DNA from: Xanthostigma xanthostigma
Taxonomy: Eukaryota > Arthropoda > Insecta > Raphidioptera > Raphidiidae
Direction of reading: 5' to 3'
DNA: 64,000 bases
Assembly (NCBI GenBank): GCA_963575645.1
Contig: OY754464.1
Coordinates: forward strand, 76,792,948-76,856,947
In this document: positions 1-11,034 of the stretch, one piece after another
Numbering within the stretch: position 1 is the stretch's first letter
How the letters are laid out: the number at the start of each line of letters is the position of its first letter
Translations under genes and position numbers: made by a program
The notes under the pieces: generated by a model
What the model saw: only the letters and a program-made list of their open reading frames with translations
What the model was told of the DNA's origin: nothing
Database searches by the model: none

Positions 1-307
1 CCAATCCGTAAATATTCTGAACAAAATCGCGTGGAAAATTTTCAAATTACTTCAACACTGGCGGAGATATTACAGGCTATAGTGCAGCACCGGAGTATTT
101 CCGTAGTAAACGGTGCATGGATGCAATGGCAAGTAATCGTTCTGTCTTGTACGTAGCTCTGCACTTATCCGTTTCATACAGCGCCATTCAATCTGCCTGA
201 ACCACCTAATTGTACCACAACATATTTTCTCGCCTTTCATGTTCACATACAGTAGGTTATACGGCGTGACTAAACTGCAATTCAGTAGAATTTTTCGTAC
301 TTTCCAC

Positions 308-1141
308 TATGGAGGGTAGAGGTTAAGGAGAACTATCTCTGTGTACGAAAAAGGTAACATGCAACGACATCTGATAGAATTTGTTTAAAGCTATTGGTTC
401 AGAAGCAAACAAAAACAACTGTTTAAGCACCAAGTAGCGACATCTGATAGCATTTGTTCAAAGCTGTTAGTTCAGAAGCAAAGCTGGTAGAATTTGTTCA
501 AAGCTTTTAGTTTAGACGCCGGGCCTATGGAGGATAGAGGTTAAGGAGAACCATATCTGTGTACGAAAAATTGTCCGTTAAATTAGGGGCCCGCCACTGT
601 CGCAAAAGGGTAAATTTTAAAACAAGCATATAGAGAGCAAAAATTATTAGAGTAGGATAGAAAAGTAAACGAGGAAAGAAGAATTTCCGCTTTTTTATTA
701 TTTTTCATTTTACGCCCACTTGGACAACTTTTCACAGTACAAATTTTTCCCATTATTCTATTATTTTAAAAAGCTTTATAACAGTGAAAACTAAAATGAC
801 TAAAAAATATTAGTAAAAGCTAACAAAAATTAAATCACTCAGACAGCAGGTTTTTAGGTTATATTTATTAAATTATTTTGGACTACGTAAACAGTGTAGA
901 TTTTATATACTGCAGTGTTATTAATGACTCTAATCATTAAAATACTACATTTTTCAACTCAGCGCACTTCAATTCGTCTTTAACTGCTGTGGAGGGTAAA
1001 CAACTGCTAAATTCATTTTATACTCGGATGCAGCGCTAGCGCCATTCCGGACGATTTTTAAACTGTTATTTACATCATTGAGATAGACACTTTTTCAACT
1101 TATCTCCCATATAAGATAGTCCTCCCTACCTCTACCCTCCA
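308..1141. repeat. Possible TIR element, TA-flanked
   Basis: The string TGGAGGGTAGAGGT at the left end recurs inverted at the right end, each next to TA. A second direct copy of the left end begins at 523. The inside includes Helitron-derived sequence. The short match makes this a weak call. Confidence 0.25.
355..521 (+). mobile_element. Helitron fragment (internal repeats)
   Basis: Three degenerate copies of a unit containing CGACATCTGATAGAATTTG and AAAGCTATTAGTTCAGA, ending in CGCCGGGCC. The same unit lies just before the 3' ends of the Helitrons at 2550-2850 and 21014-22178. The terminal hairpin and CTAG end are absent here. Confidence 0.5.
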
Positions 1142-1168
1142 TACTTTCCACAACCCGGTTGTAAGTAT

Positions 1169-1340
1169 TGTAACAAAACTGTTCGTTCTGTGGTGAAGAA
1201 TATTCATTTACAATTATAAAAACGTTAACAAAACGAATAATAAACAGATAAATGAACAAACTAAAAGTACTTCTCTTGTAAAATAAAATAAAACAATACC
1301 GTAACAGAATAAATATCTAAGTAATAAAATAAGAATTTAA
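1169..1340 (-). mobile_element. LTR-like end fragment
   Basis: Starts TGTAACAAAACTG and continues with AACGTTAACAAAAC and CTAAAAGTACTTCTC. It matches the 3' end of the solo LTRs at 14097-14533 and 32117-32602 read in reverse. The tandem repeat that follows may be part of the same LTR. No target duplication was found. Confidence 0.4.
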
Positions 1341-1716
1341 AGTCTTCTACGTACACAAAACACGTCACTACTAAAAGTCTATATACACAAAACACGTCTT
1401 TACTAAAAGTCTATATACACAAAACACGTCACTACTAAGAATCCATATACACAAAACACGTCACTACTAAAAGTCTATATACACAAAACACGTCATTACT
1501 AAAAGTCCATATACGCAAAACACGTCACTACTAAAAGTCCATATACACAAAACACGTCACTACTATAAAAGTCCATATACACAAAACGCGTCATTACTAA
1601 AAGTCTATATACACAAAACACGTCACTACTAAAAGTCCATATACACAAAACGCGTCATTACTAAAAGTCTATATACACAAAACACGTCACTACTAAAAGT
1701 CCATATACACAAAACA
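1341..1716. repeat. Minisatellite, about 32-bp unit, about 12 copies
   Basis: Consecutive copies of AGTCTATATACACAAAACAC followed by GTCACTACTAAA, spaced 31-34 bp. Variants include GCGTCATT for ACGTCACT and CCATATAC for CTATATAC. It ends where the unit decays into CACTATTACACGACTG. Confidence 0.95.
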
Positions 1717-2199
1717 CTATTACACGACTGCATGTCTATATACACAGATCACTATAACACTATATTCACAAAATTTATCTTCGCATTATTATGTAAATGT
1801 ATGTCCGCACTTAATGGTCAAATAACCATACAGCTATATCTGTTTATTTCGTAATCTACATCTTCACGTCACCGCGTTTAAATCACGTCTCCTCCACTTT
1901 AAATAAAAAAAATATTTCACATAAGTGTCATTATCATAATAAAATGACGCCTTTCCGACCCCCGAGTGATAGAGGTGAAATCATTCCGAATTAGTCATAG
2001 TTTCTTCTCCCGAGAAGAATACGAGCAATTACCGGTCAGCCTGTATTTATTTGAGTCACCTATATAACACAACTTACTCTATTTCACATAGGAATGGTGA
2101 CTGGAGCTTATGTTCCTGAAACGAGATTATACGTCTTCCATTACATTATTCTTTGGTTGAATGATTGAAAATAAAATAGAATTATATTCACCCCGAAGA
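1717..2199. other. No feature recognised
   Basis: AT-rich sequence with no convincing reading frame or repeat pair seen. Some of it may be the rest of the LTR that begins at 1169. Confidence 0.5.
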
Positions 2200-2259
2200 G
2201 GCCATCTGTTTTCGTTATCGCAAACTCGTGTACATTGTTATGAGCAATTATCAATTTAT

Positions 2260-2553
2260 CGGAATTGCCTTTCTTTTTAAATTTGGTTCAGAACCTTCAT
2301 TTTCGGGATGCCCGACGTCTGAACTCATAGCTTTGAGCAAATTATACCAGATTTGCTTCGAATGTTGTTACTTGGTAATAAAACAGTTTTTTTTTGAGAA
2401 AACACCGTAATTTTGTTCAAACTATTTAATAAAAACTATCCTATACCGTAAGCTGGACCAAGCAAGACACATGTACAAAATTTACTTAAAATCGGTTTAG
2501 TGGTTTCGGAGCTTAGCGCAGACAAACATCGTGACACGAGAATTTTATATCTA
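2260..2553 (-). mobile_element. Helitron, 5' end facing right (partial)
   Basis: On the - strand this reads as a Helitron 5' region: CTCGTGTCACGATGTTTG, then CCGAAACCACTAAACC, then GTGTCTTGCTTGG, then the AAAGCTATGAGTTCAGACG repeat. It mirrors the element at 2550-2850 and abuts it 5' to 5'. Its 3' terminal hairpin was not found. Confidence 0.5.
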
Positions 2554-2850
2554 AATATATATAATTTTCGTGTTACAATTTTGGCCGCGATAATTGCCAA
2601 AACCACTGAACCGATTTTGATTAAATTCTGTAAATGTGTCTTGCTTGGTGCAACTTACGCTGTAGGGTAGCTTTTATTAAATATTTTGTACAAAATTACG
2701 GTGTTTTCTCAAAAAAACTGTTTTAGTAGCATGTAACGACATCTGACAGAATTTGTTCAAAGCAATTAGTTCAGACGCCGGGCCGTAAACGAAATACATT
2801 TTGCAAAATTATACCTATCGCACCCGAGTGAAACCGGGACGGGTCGCTAG
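2550..2850 (+). mobile_element. Non-autonomous Helitron
   Basis: Begins TCTAAATATATA, a typical TC start. It ends with a GC hairpin, CACCCGAGTGAAACCGGG, followed by CTAG and a host T. These are the known Helitron termini (5' TC, 3' hairpin plus CTRR, insertion between A and T). It encodes nothing. Insertion just upstream of the P450 exon places it in an intron or 5' flank. Confidence 0.75.
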
Positions 2851-2954
2851 TAAAGATATAAATTACCAATTAGGACTTTCCAAGTTTTTAATTTTACAAT
2901 AAAAATATGACTATGTATAGCATTTGAAAATTATTTGTATTCTTTGTATTTCAG

Positions 2955-3045
2955 GTCGTAATGAGCAGTCAAAAACATATAACAAAAGGCGCGCAATATA
3001 AATTTTTAGAACCGTGGCTGGGACTTGGTCTTCTTACATCAACAG
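2955..3045 (+). CDS. Cytochrome P450 CYP4-type, exon A
   Basis: Preceded by a pyrimidine tract and CAG, followed by GTATAC, so both splice sites fit. The phase-0 translation includes [17 protein letters not shown] and [13 protein letters not shown], the B-helix to C-helix stretch typical of CYP4 proteins (the FLxPWLGxGLLTS signature). The exon ends one base into a glycine codon that exon B completes. CYP4 enzymes are heme monooxygenases of the endoplasmic reticulum that oxidise fatty acids and xenobiotics; the substrate here cannot be told. Earlier exons (membrane anchor and proline hinge) are not visible in bases 1-2954 and presumably lie upstream of the window. Confidence 0.9.
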
Positions 3046-3460
3046 GTATACCTCATTTTTAACTTACTTATCCGTTTGTCAGAAAATCTGATTTGACAAT
3101 GATGTTATGATTGTGATCGTAATAACATTTTATATAAATTTGCAAGCATGGTCTAATATCGTAGAACATTAGCTTATAAATGTTCTATGGAGAAAAAAGA
3201 ATGCTTTTCAAGCCAAATTTTAATCAAAATGAGTAGAAAAATGTTGTTTCGAAGTGATAATTAAACAAAAAACTATAACAATTTCCGGAAAGTTTCGTCA
3301 CAATCCATTAATTCTTTTCGATTTTTGATACTTCAAAAAACGCAATTTTTAAATTGAAATAGTAAATTAAACTCGTGTTCTTATGAATACAAACTGACAA
3401 TTTCTGATTTCCTATTCGGTAAATTATCGTATTGACATAATTTAATAATTATATTATTTA

Positions 3461-3563
3461 TGATAGGTATTTGGAAAAAATTTCGTGGCATAAGTATCGA
3501 AAATGAAGCAATACTGATACTTTCGATCCTTATGCCATGGAATTTTTTCCAAATACCTATCAT
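3461..3563. repeat. Short perfect-like hairpin in P450 intron
   Basis: Arms TGATAGGTATTTGGAAAAAA and its complement frame a short spacer; the arms continue into GGCATAAG and CTTATGCC. About 42-bp arms. Probably a tiny MITE or foldback. No flanking duplication was identified. Confidence 0.75.
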
Positions 3564-3619
3564 TAATTTCAATGGATCACAGTTACTCTATTAATTATTG
3601 AATAGAGTCAAATTCATAC

Positions 3620-4191
3620 AGTATGTAAACCCGTAAGGTGCACATAGGGAAATTAACATTGGGAAAAAATGACTAGATCAGAGTGAGTCTTAAAATCTTG
3701 TTTTTCAATTTAACAGATAATATTCTTTTGCAAAATGAATGTGTATACTACCGAAGAAAATATTCAAATGATTACAACATAATCGGACTTTTTTTATTAA
3801 TGGGACATTAAGTTCCCAAAAATACTAAAATATGGTGCGAGATCAAATATCTCCGCCTATTCGTGTTGAACTTAAAGACATTGGGTCACTGATTTACCAA
3901 CGCGCATACGTCATACCAGTCAGACAATTTTTGAATGAAATGTTTCCAAACAGATGGAGTTGTTTATTTGTTTTATTTTTGTACAAAAAAATTAAAATAA
4001 TGATTTATAAGAGCTTTTTATTATTAAAAAAGCCAAGTAAAATAAAAATAAATCAAAATAAAATAGAAATCCTCAAGATTACCACGATAATTCAATAGAA
4101 ATAACAATTAATGCAGTCATGGCTAACTCTGATCCAAGTATTTTTTCCCAATGCTAATTTCCCTAGGTGCACCTTACGAGTTTACATACTG
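3620..4191 (+). mobile_element. Tc1/mariner-type MITE, copy 1
   Basis: TIRs start CAGTATGTAAACCCGTAAGG and are flanked by TA on both sides. The inverted match continues through GGTGCAC, CCCAATG and the GATCAGAGT block. At 572 bp it is an internally deleted element. It lies within the intron between P450 exons A and B. A near-identical copy in the same orientation is at 29196-29768. Confidence 0.85.
3832..3960 (+). pseudogene. Mariner-like transposase remnant
   Basis: The frame reads RAYVIPVRQFLNEMFPNRW, which resembles the segment after the second catalytic aspartate in Tc1/mariner DDE transposases, where a GAPxH block precedes VRQWLNExFPxRWIGR. The aspartate block and the following RSPDL block are missing, so no active protein can be made. 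It is carried inside the MITE rather than being a host gene. Confidence 0.6.
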
Positions 4192-4291
4192 TATATTATT
4201 TATAGTGACAAATGGCTCTTACTAAGAAGTAAGCGACTTATCAAAATGTACTAATTGCAATTTTGATATATTTTTTTCTTTCGCACTATAG

Positions 4292-4477
4292 GAGCAAAAT
4301 GGCATTCACATCGTAAAATGATAACACCAGCATTCCACTTCCGAATCTTAGACATATTCATTGATATTTTCTTCGAAAAGTCTAATATTCTTGTCAACAA
4401 ATTGAAACCACTCGCCGATGGTCGCGTTTTTGACATCTATCCATTCATCACCCTCTGTGCCTTGGACATCATTTGTG
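4292..4477 (+). CDS. Cytochrome P450 CYP4-type, exon B
   Basis: Acceptor CACTATAG and donor GTTAGT frame 186 bases. After completing the glycine codon from exon A, the protein reads [20 protein letters not shown], a helix C region with the WxxxR motif (W and R contact a heme propionate in P450s) and the CYP4 TPAFHF string. It continues through [17 protein letters not shown] and ends LCALDIIC. There is no stop or frameshift. The last base is the first of a glutamate codon completed by exon C. The intron that follows is about 6.3 kb and filled with repeats. Confidence 0.93.
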
Positions 4478-4831
4478 GTTAGTATTTGTAAACACTATTT
4501 TATTTTATTACCTTCATCGGTATGTATGTATGTATGTAATGGAATCTTTGAATTTAATTTTCACCTACTTCCAAACGTCTGAATAATTTGAAAGTTGGCA
4601 CACGTATTACGAACCCGTGACATTACAATAATTTATACAAATAAGGTGAAGTGGGGTAACATCAGACCGGTTTTTGTAAGGTTCCACTTTTAACACATTT
4701 ATTTTTATGTCCTTTTTTAAATATTTAACATAGTCCCTTGAGTTTACACCGTATAATACATGTTTTCCCTAAATAGAATTGTAACTTATGACATGAATTT
4801 GTGAGAGTAAAAAAGAACTCCTTCTTATTTA

Positions 4832-5544
4832 AGGAGGTTGATGCGTTACAGTCCCAATCAAAAGTACTTAAGTCGAATTGTAAATGGGAACTTTTCCATA
4901 ATAAATTTTTACTAAAGGTTATACTTAAGTCGATGATACCAATAAATTATTGTCATAAAGGCATAAATATTCTTTTTTAATATTAATTAATTATTTCAGT
5001 ATTTTTATAATGGACAAGCTTTTGAATTTTTTGTACAAAGTTTGGTTAGAAAAAATAAATTTATGTAAATAATTGTATTTTACATATTTTTTGCAGTAAA
5101 TAATTAAAAAAAGAAATTAAAAGTAATAAAAATTAAAATGAAATCATTAAAAAGTTGAAAATTTAGTTAAAATTGTTAAAATTGTCAAGAATAAAAGTCC
5201 ATAATCGAAAAGTGCTAAGGTTTAATAATTTTTTTTTATTGATTAAAAGTCTCCTAATTAAATGGGAAAAAATATTAAAATATGCATAAGACATCGATGC
5301 TTTACAAAGTTAGTTTTCGGAACTGCTGACAATATTTTGTTATTTGCAAAAAATTAAAATGTACCGTTTGCTAGGTTGACATATTTTCCATAAGACTACA
5401 TGTAAAAATTTTTTTTGATTTTTAACTTTATAAATCTCCTAATGATTATGGATTTTTATACAGAAAATTTTGTCATAAAAAATCTATTAAAAAAACTTTA
5501 TTTCAAATTTTTTTCATTATCCTCGTAAAACGGCTCAACCTCCT
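4832..5544. repeat. Possible TIR element in intron 3
   Basis: AGGAGGTTGA at the left end and its complement at the right end are both next to TA, which would fit a Tc1/mariner-style MITE. The TIR is only about 10-13 bp, and the inside is plain AT-rich DNA. Confidence 0.3.
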
Positions 5545-6169
5545 TAAAAGTAAGGGTTCCATTTTTTCATTCTGAGATACGAAAAACAAAAAATCTTCAA
5601 AAGATTGTTCAGAATAATAAATATTGCCTTCTTAAAACGTGCGCATCAAGTAAAAAACTAAATGTCCCGACTACTAATTAGTGTTGGCACGACGCTAATT
5701 AATTAATTTGAAATCAAATAAACAATCGAATAACGTATAAGGTCACGTGTCCATTTAAAGAGCGCTGAGAGTTGAATGTTAGACGGACTATAAAACGAAA
5801 TTGCATTTGATGTCGCTAATGATTTCCAAAGCTTTTAAATTATATCGACGGTCAATTGGTATAGAAGTGTAGTTAAATCAGCATAATAATGACCCGATTG
5901 CATTGGAGAGTTGCTACTACGGCTGACACTGGCACCCGTTAAGCACCACGAACGTGATTATGTCGTCTAATTACATTAAAGTGTCTCACGGGTCATGCTT
6001 TCCAACCCCAGCATCGCCCGACGACAAAAAAAACACACACACTCCTAATGACCGTTACCGCAAAAAGGAAACGTAGAACGTTTGTTCCACGAACAATAAT
6101 ATTAATGCGTCATTTCTCATTTTTAACACTCGAATATAATGTTTTTATTTTTTTTAACTTCAATTATGT
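5545..6169. other. No feature recognised (intron 3)
   Basis: No exon, RNA gene or clear repeat pair seen. Contains ordinary low-copy-looking sequence including a short GC-richer part near 5880-6040. Confidence 0.5.
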
Positions 6170-7000
6170 TCTTCGGTCGCTAGTACGCTTATTAAATACA
6201 TTAATTAATTACTCATTTTATTTTGTCCCCAACAGAAAATAAATAAAACATTTATATAATCAAACGTTTGATATTCAAGATAAACGTCGTAAATAGTATA
6301 TTACACCACAAGGGCCGAAAGTGTGATATCTTACCCCGTCATAGGGCAAGTATCACACTTTCAGTCAGTGTGGTGTATACTATTTTCTTCATACCTCGGT
6401 CGTAAGCACGCTTATTAAATACATAATTAATTAATTACTTATTAATTACATAAAAACACAGATAAATTCCAAGCAAGCAGCTTTGAGGTTATACGTAAAA
6501 ACACGAATGACAGATGTTCGCGACTATTATCTATAATGTAATAGGGTTGCTATGGAAACGACATCTAAACAACAGTTGATAGGTTGCTTTTTTTTACTGC
6601 CGTCCGAACGTACGTACTTCCCGCATCAGTGCGTGTAATCCCACCAATGCGTAAATGTTAGACTTTCTGCCTTACAATTGACGCCGAGTGTATCTTTTCA
6701 ATCTAGGTATGAAGAAAAAATATTTTCTTCATATCTCGATCGAAAGTACATACTTTCGGCATCAAATGTGAGGCAGAAAGTCTAACATTTACGCATTGGT
6801 GGGATTACACGCACTGGTGCGGGAAGGACGTACGTTCGGGCGACAGTAAAAAAAAATCAACCTATCAACTGTTGTTTAGATGTAGTTTCCATAGCAACCC
6901 TATTACATTATAGCTAATAGTCGCGAACAGCTGTCATTCGTGTTTTTACGTATAACCTCAACGCTGCTTGCTTGGAATTTATCTGTGTTTTTATATAATA
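6170..7000. repeat. Foldback repeat family E, copy 1
   Basis: Two nested inverted repeats. A small one has arms at 6292-6309 and 6368-6382 (TATTACACCACA). A large one pairs about 6435-6720 with 6722-7000, sharing AACAACAGTTGATAGGTTG, CATAGCAACCCTATTACAT and GCGTAAATGTTAGACTTTC. A second copy lies at 36115-36920. It encodes no protein. Superfamily not assigned. Confidence 0.8.
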
Positions 7001-7004
7001 ATTT

Positions 7005-7240
7005 GTTTTTTGGAATATTTCCTAAACTACTAAACCGATTAATTCCAAAATCTAGTCAGCTATTATCCTCAAAGAACTGCGCCGATTTCCGCAAACCGCA
7101 TCAAAATCGGTTCATTTGTTCTAAAAATTCGTAAAATTATTATCAGATCAACTTTTTTTTTAATAAATTACTTTCTTAGGTTAAAAAAACTATGTCGATT
7201 GGCCGCAAAGAAAAAAAAGAACTTCTTGCTATATTTTTTG
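7005..7240 (+). mobile_element. Fragment of the GGGAAGTT element
   Basis: Contains CCTAAACTACTAAACCG, CGCAAACCGCATCAAAATCG and ACTTTCTTAGGTTAAAAAAA, matching the tandem core of the complete element at 41487-42569. Both termini are missing. Confidence 0.6.
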
Positions 7241-7689
7241 TATTATCAAAGGTACTTTGAGATAAAAAAGAAACATTGCTGCAGAATTTATTTAGTTAAA
7301 TAAAACGAAGAAAAAAAAAGAGTTAAATTTTGTTCAGTTTTCTAGAAACGAATTTTTTGTAACGTAAATCCTTCCTGAAACAACCAATTCTAATGTGAAC
7401 AGTGTATTTTATATAACACATAATATTTATATATTTCTTCGATAGTAAAATTTTATGGTTCGTATAAAATCTTATAAGTTTTATATTTTTATGATAGGAA
7501 ACAAACTAATCTTGGACAACTAAATTTTGAATACGACGTAATATTATTTTTTTGATATACATAGATAAACAGTTTACATTGTAATACGGATTTTATTTGA
7601 TATGTTTCAAAAACTATTTTTACATGTTTTATTACTTTTCTCGCTATAGACTTTTTAACCGCATTTTAACAATTCATTTTTACTTTCAA
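7241..7689. other. No feature recognised (intron 3)
   Basis: AT-rich, with no repeat partner or reading frame identified. Confidence 0.5.
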
Positions 7690-7697
7690 ATACGCAA

Positions 7698-8313
7698 TAG
7701 TGATGTGTCGCTCCTTAGCGAATCGTTCATAATGAACGACTCCTTTCTCGGAGCGAAGCGAGTCGCTCTTTTGTTTGTGAATGACTCACTCCGAGCGCCA
7801 TTGCTCTGTGCTGAGCTATTCTGTACTGTTGCATTCGCACATTTACAGAGCGCACACAGCACAGGCCACAGATGCACTGTGAATTTTGCACGTACGGAGT
7901 TATCTTTGCTGAGTCATTTAATGTTGAATGACACACTGTAAGTGCACTAGTACTAAGCTTGCAGTGACTTAAACCATTCACATTGACGTCGTTGACAGAG
8001 ATATAATATTGTAGCAATAAACATTATTATTGTTAAGCTTTTATTATACTTTATAGTTTATCCGAAATGCGAATAATATAAGATCAGAATCATATGAAAA
8101 TGAGCTCAGAGCTGAGTGTGTGTATTGTGCTGTGCAATGCTACGTGACTCCTGAGCATGTATGATGACAGTTCACACCTCTGCAGTTTGCACTCTTGTGT
8201 AGTACGTACTGTCTAGTGTCGCTCCTTTGAACGACTCACTCTGAGCGACTCTTTTTAGTGAGCGGAGCGCACGGAGCCAGCTCCCAATAAAGAGTCATGT
8301 GGATACATCACTA
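7698..8313. mobile_element. hAT MITE, TAGTGATGTGTCG subfamily, copy 1
   Basis: TIRs TAGTGATGTGTC and its near-complement are flanked by a perfect 8-bp duplication, ATACGCAA (7690-7697 and 8314-8321). An 8-bp duplication is the hAT hallmark. The inside has short imperfect repeats of GAGCGACTC type and no transposase. The reading frames here are by-products of the repeat. A second copy is at 19401-20005. Confidence 0.92.
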
Positions 8314-8764
8314 ATACGCAATATCTTTCAGATTTCTTTCAAGAACTTGTTTTTTTTTAAGGCGGAATAAATAAAAATTATAAAACGTTGATGAAATATT
8401 AATTTTAACACGCATTTCTACAGCATCATCTGGCGATATTTATTTTATTTAAATTGATTTCCATGTGGTTATATACCTAATAATATTTTCTTAAGTTTTT
8501 TTTATTTTCAATAACAATACTTGGAAAAAATTACGTTTTTAATTACATTGTTTTGTTTCGTTTGTTTTGTTTTCGTAATATCAATAAAGTAGGTAATATT
8601 ATTCTTCATTCTATCGTTTTTTATTATTTTGTGAAAAAAAAAACAATGTTGGATCTACATTTTAAATCGTTATTGTTTAGTTAGATTACAACAAAATACA
8701 GCTCTTTTAGTAACGTATAAAATATGATATTATACCTACATCAGCTTGTCTTTTTACGAAAAAA

Positions 8765-9356
8765 TTGGTTGTCTGTAAAGTCGGTTTACGGACGATAGTT
8801 TTACGTGATAACGTATTCCGTAATACATAACCTAAATTTATATAATAATTATAATAATTCGAATCTATGATATTGCATCTTTTGCTTCAAATTTAGTTTA
8901 ATTTTATTTATTAAAATTACTCACCACCTATTATATAATTGTTTTTTTTAACTTTCTTTCTTTCGTATTTATTTTAAGTCTCAAAGATTAACTGTCATAA
9001 TATTTTGAAAACAATTGTTTCATTGTTTATATAAAATTCCAAAACCTACTTACAATATTTAAGTATTTTCATACGTCAAAAAATTGATTTTTATAATGAT
9101 AAAATTTGTATCAAAACGATTTTTTCGAGAGATGAGACCTAGCTAAAACGATTTTTTGCCCCTCAAAATCCCTTTTCAGTAAATTTCATCCAAATCGTTA
9201 GGGCCGTTTTCGAGAAAAGCACGCACAGGGTCAGGCGGAACGTTAGGAACGCTAGGAACGTTAGGAACGTTACACTTTTTCGTGCATGCAGCCGGTGTTT
9301 TATCAATTTATAAGATTGGTGATTCATCAATTTATAAGACGTTATCACGTCAAAAA
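8765..9356 (+). mobile_element. MITE family A, copy 1 (with extra inner DNA)
   Basis: Left end TTGGTTGTCTGTAAAGTCGG to ACGTGATAACG, right end GACGTTATCACGTCAAAA. Compact copies are about 240 bp, so about 350 bp inside this one is inserted sequence. Terminal inverted match is about TTTTxACGTGATAACG. Confidence 0.7.
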
Positions 9357-9951
9357 AGGTAAACAAAATTTTTAGAAGTTGCATAGGTAGGTACATATTA
9401 GTAACGTTACTATAAATTTAGCAAAATATCGCAATCGTCCACCATTTCATCCGATTTTTATGAGAATGTTTTAACGAATATATATCCTTGAATATAATGA
9501 TTTCACAGATTTAGTACTAAGGACCTTTTCTGTGGCAAATTTAATTCTCTAAAGCCCCGCCAGACTTATACAAGTCAGATAGTTAAATGGGCGCGCCTGA
9601 CGAGCGTTGGACGAGTCTGGCAAGGCTTTCAGGGTGTTCCACATTAGCCAGACTATATTTGCAGCTGTAATTATAATATAAACTATCATCTGACAAATTT
9701 TTAGGACTGCGAAAATAAGGGCAATGGTTTTGATTATTTTTTTCCAATTTTTTACCTGCCAGGCATATTACCCATACTCACAGATTAGCCAGACTATTTT
9801 TTTCTTAACTTCACTATATCTCTCACTAATAGAACTTATCACTGGAAAAAAAGTGCAGTATATTTGTACTTTCTAACGCATTTTACGCCTCAACCCATAG
9901 GAACCCCCCCCCCCTACATATTAATGAATTTTGCTTAAAATAACAAACTGA
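9357..9951. other. No feature recognised (intron 3)
   Basis: Includes short direct repeats of a GCCAGACT motif between 9570 and 9800, which may mark an unidentified element. A C11 run lies at about 9904. Confidence 0.4.
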
Positions 9952-10581
9952 ATAATTCTATCTATTGTTAGCTCAGATGTAGACAGAAATGTTCAAACAG
10001 ATGTAAAATTCCTAGGTGTTACATATGATGAAAACTTAAAATGGATTAAGCACGTAAACAATGTATGCAAAAAACTGAATTATTATTATTATCAACTGAA
10101 ACAACTACGGAATTTCCACAATCAAAGTTCGATGTTAATTTTTTATCATGCATATGTAATTCCTACCATTACGTACAGCATAACAGTTTGGGGTCGTGCA
10201 ACTGATAGAGTTTTTCTAATTCAAAAAAGAATAATTCGATTAATTTTTAATCTTAAAAATAGAGACTCATTACGGCCAATTTTTAAAAATAATGATCTTT
10301 TAACATATTACGGTATTTATGCCTATGAAGTTTTAACTTTTTTATGTAAGAATTATGACTCGTTTGGCGTTAAAGAGCCAAATAAATATGATACCCGCAA
10401 CACACAGATTACTCTTAAACACAAAACAGCCTTCTTTGAGAAATCAGTTTCTTATACAGGACTCAAAATGTTTCACTCGCTACCGCAAGAAATAAAATGT
10501 CTCAAAGGCAATCAGTTTAAAAAAAAGTTAAAGGCACATCTTGTAGGAACTGTGCCTTATAATATCTCAGATATATTTTGA
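9952..10581 (+). pseudogene. LINE reverse transcriptase C-terminus
   Basis: An open frame of about 209 residues, with no internal stop, whose start is lost by truncation. It contains VKFLGVTYDENLKWIKHV, a motif found just after the catalytic region in CR1/Jockey-type reverse transcriptases, then YVIPTITYSITVWG and the late YDTRN motif. The catalytic FADD box lies upstream of the break and is missing. The frame being intact suggests a fairly young insertion. Clade (CR1, Jockey or a relative) is not settled. Confidence 0.85.
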
Positions 10582-10666
10582 TTTTTCATCTAATTGTTTT
10601 GACGACTGTATCCATACTTGGCTCTACAAATAAAGAACTATTCTATTTTATTCTATTCTATTCTAT
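9952..10666 (+). mobile_element. 5'-truncated LINE
   Basis: A reverse-transcriptase C-terminal frame followed by a short 3' UTR, AATAAAG, and a tail of repeated TTCTA/TTTTA units. Truncation at the 5' end and a simple-repeat tail are typical of LINE retrotransposition. It sits in P450 intron 3 in the sense orientation. Confidence 0.88.
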
Positions 10667-10763
10667 CGGTGTTTGCTGTCTGGGAAAATAAGTACCGAAA
10701 ATCTTCACTGTCTCCTGGACTATAATTGTTCTCGATTTTCTAAAATGATTTATTTTTTTACAG

Positions 10764-10833
10764 AAACTGCAATGGGCGTAGAAATGAATGCTCAAAATGA
10801 CACCACCTCAGAATATGTCTCCGCAGTATACGA
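10764..10833 (+). CDS. Cytochrome P450 CYP4-type, exon C
   Basis: Acceptor TTTTTTTACAG and donor GTAAGT are both strong. With the base carried over from exon B, it reads ETAMGVEMNAQ then SEYVSAVYE, a stretch conserved in CYP4 proteins directly after the LDIIC of exon B. It ends two bases into a codon, so another exon must follow in a functional gene. None was found: no I-helix AGxDT, no ExxR and no FxxGxRxCxG heme loop on the + strand to 64000. Confidence 0.9.
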
Positions 10834-11034
10834 GTAAGTTTTTGCATATTTTTTTATTATTTTAACCTTTTTGAAAAGTGTTTTGCATTTTGTATGTCGA
10901 CTTGTAAATTGTTTTAATCAATGGATAAAAATATTTGATTTTCTTTGATTCTTTTACATTGAAAGAATTTAAGGACTCTTTGGAAGCGATTATTTAATTT
11001 CGTTTTTCACGCTGTGTTTAACAATATAAAAAAA

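Noticed and set aside
1341-1716. CRISPR-like array
   Set aside because: Unit and spacing are one continuous 32-bp tandem repeat without unique spacers, in a eukaryotic context.
7597-8017. Reading frames of 63-114 residues near 7.6-8.0 kb, and the similar one at 19390
   Set aside because: They lie within hAT MITEs with exact borders and have no transposase motifs.
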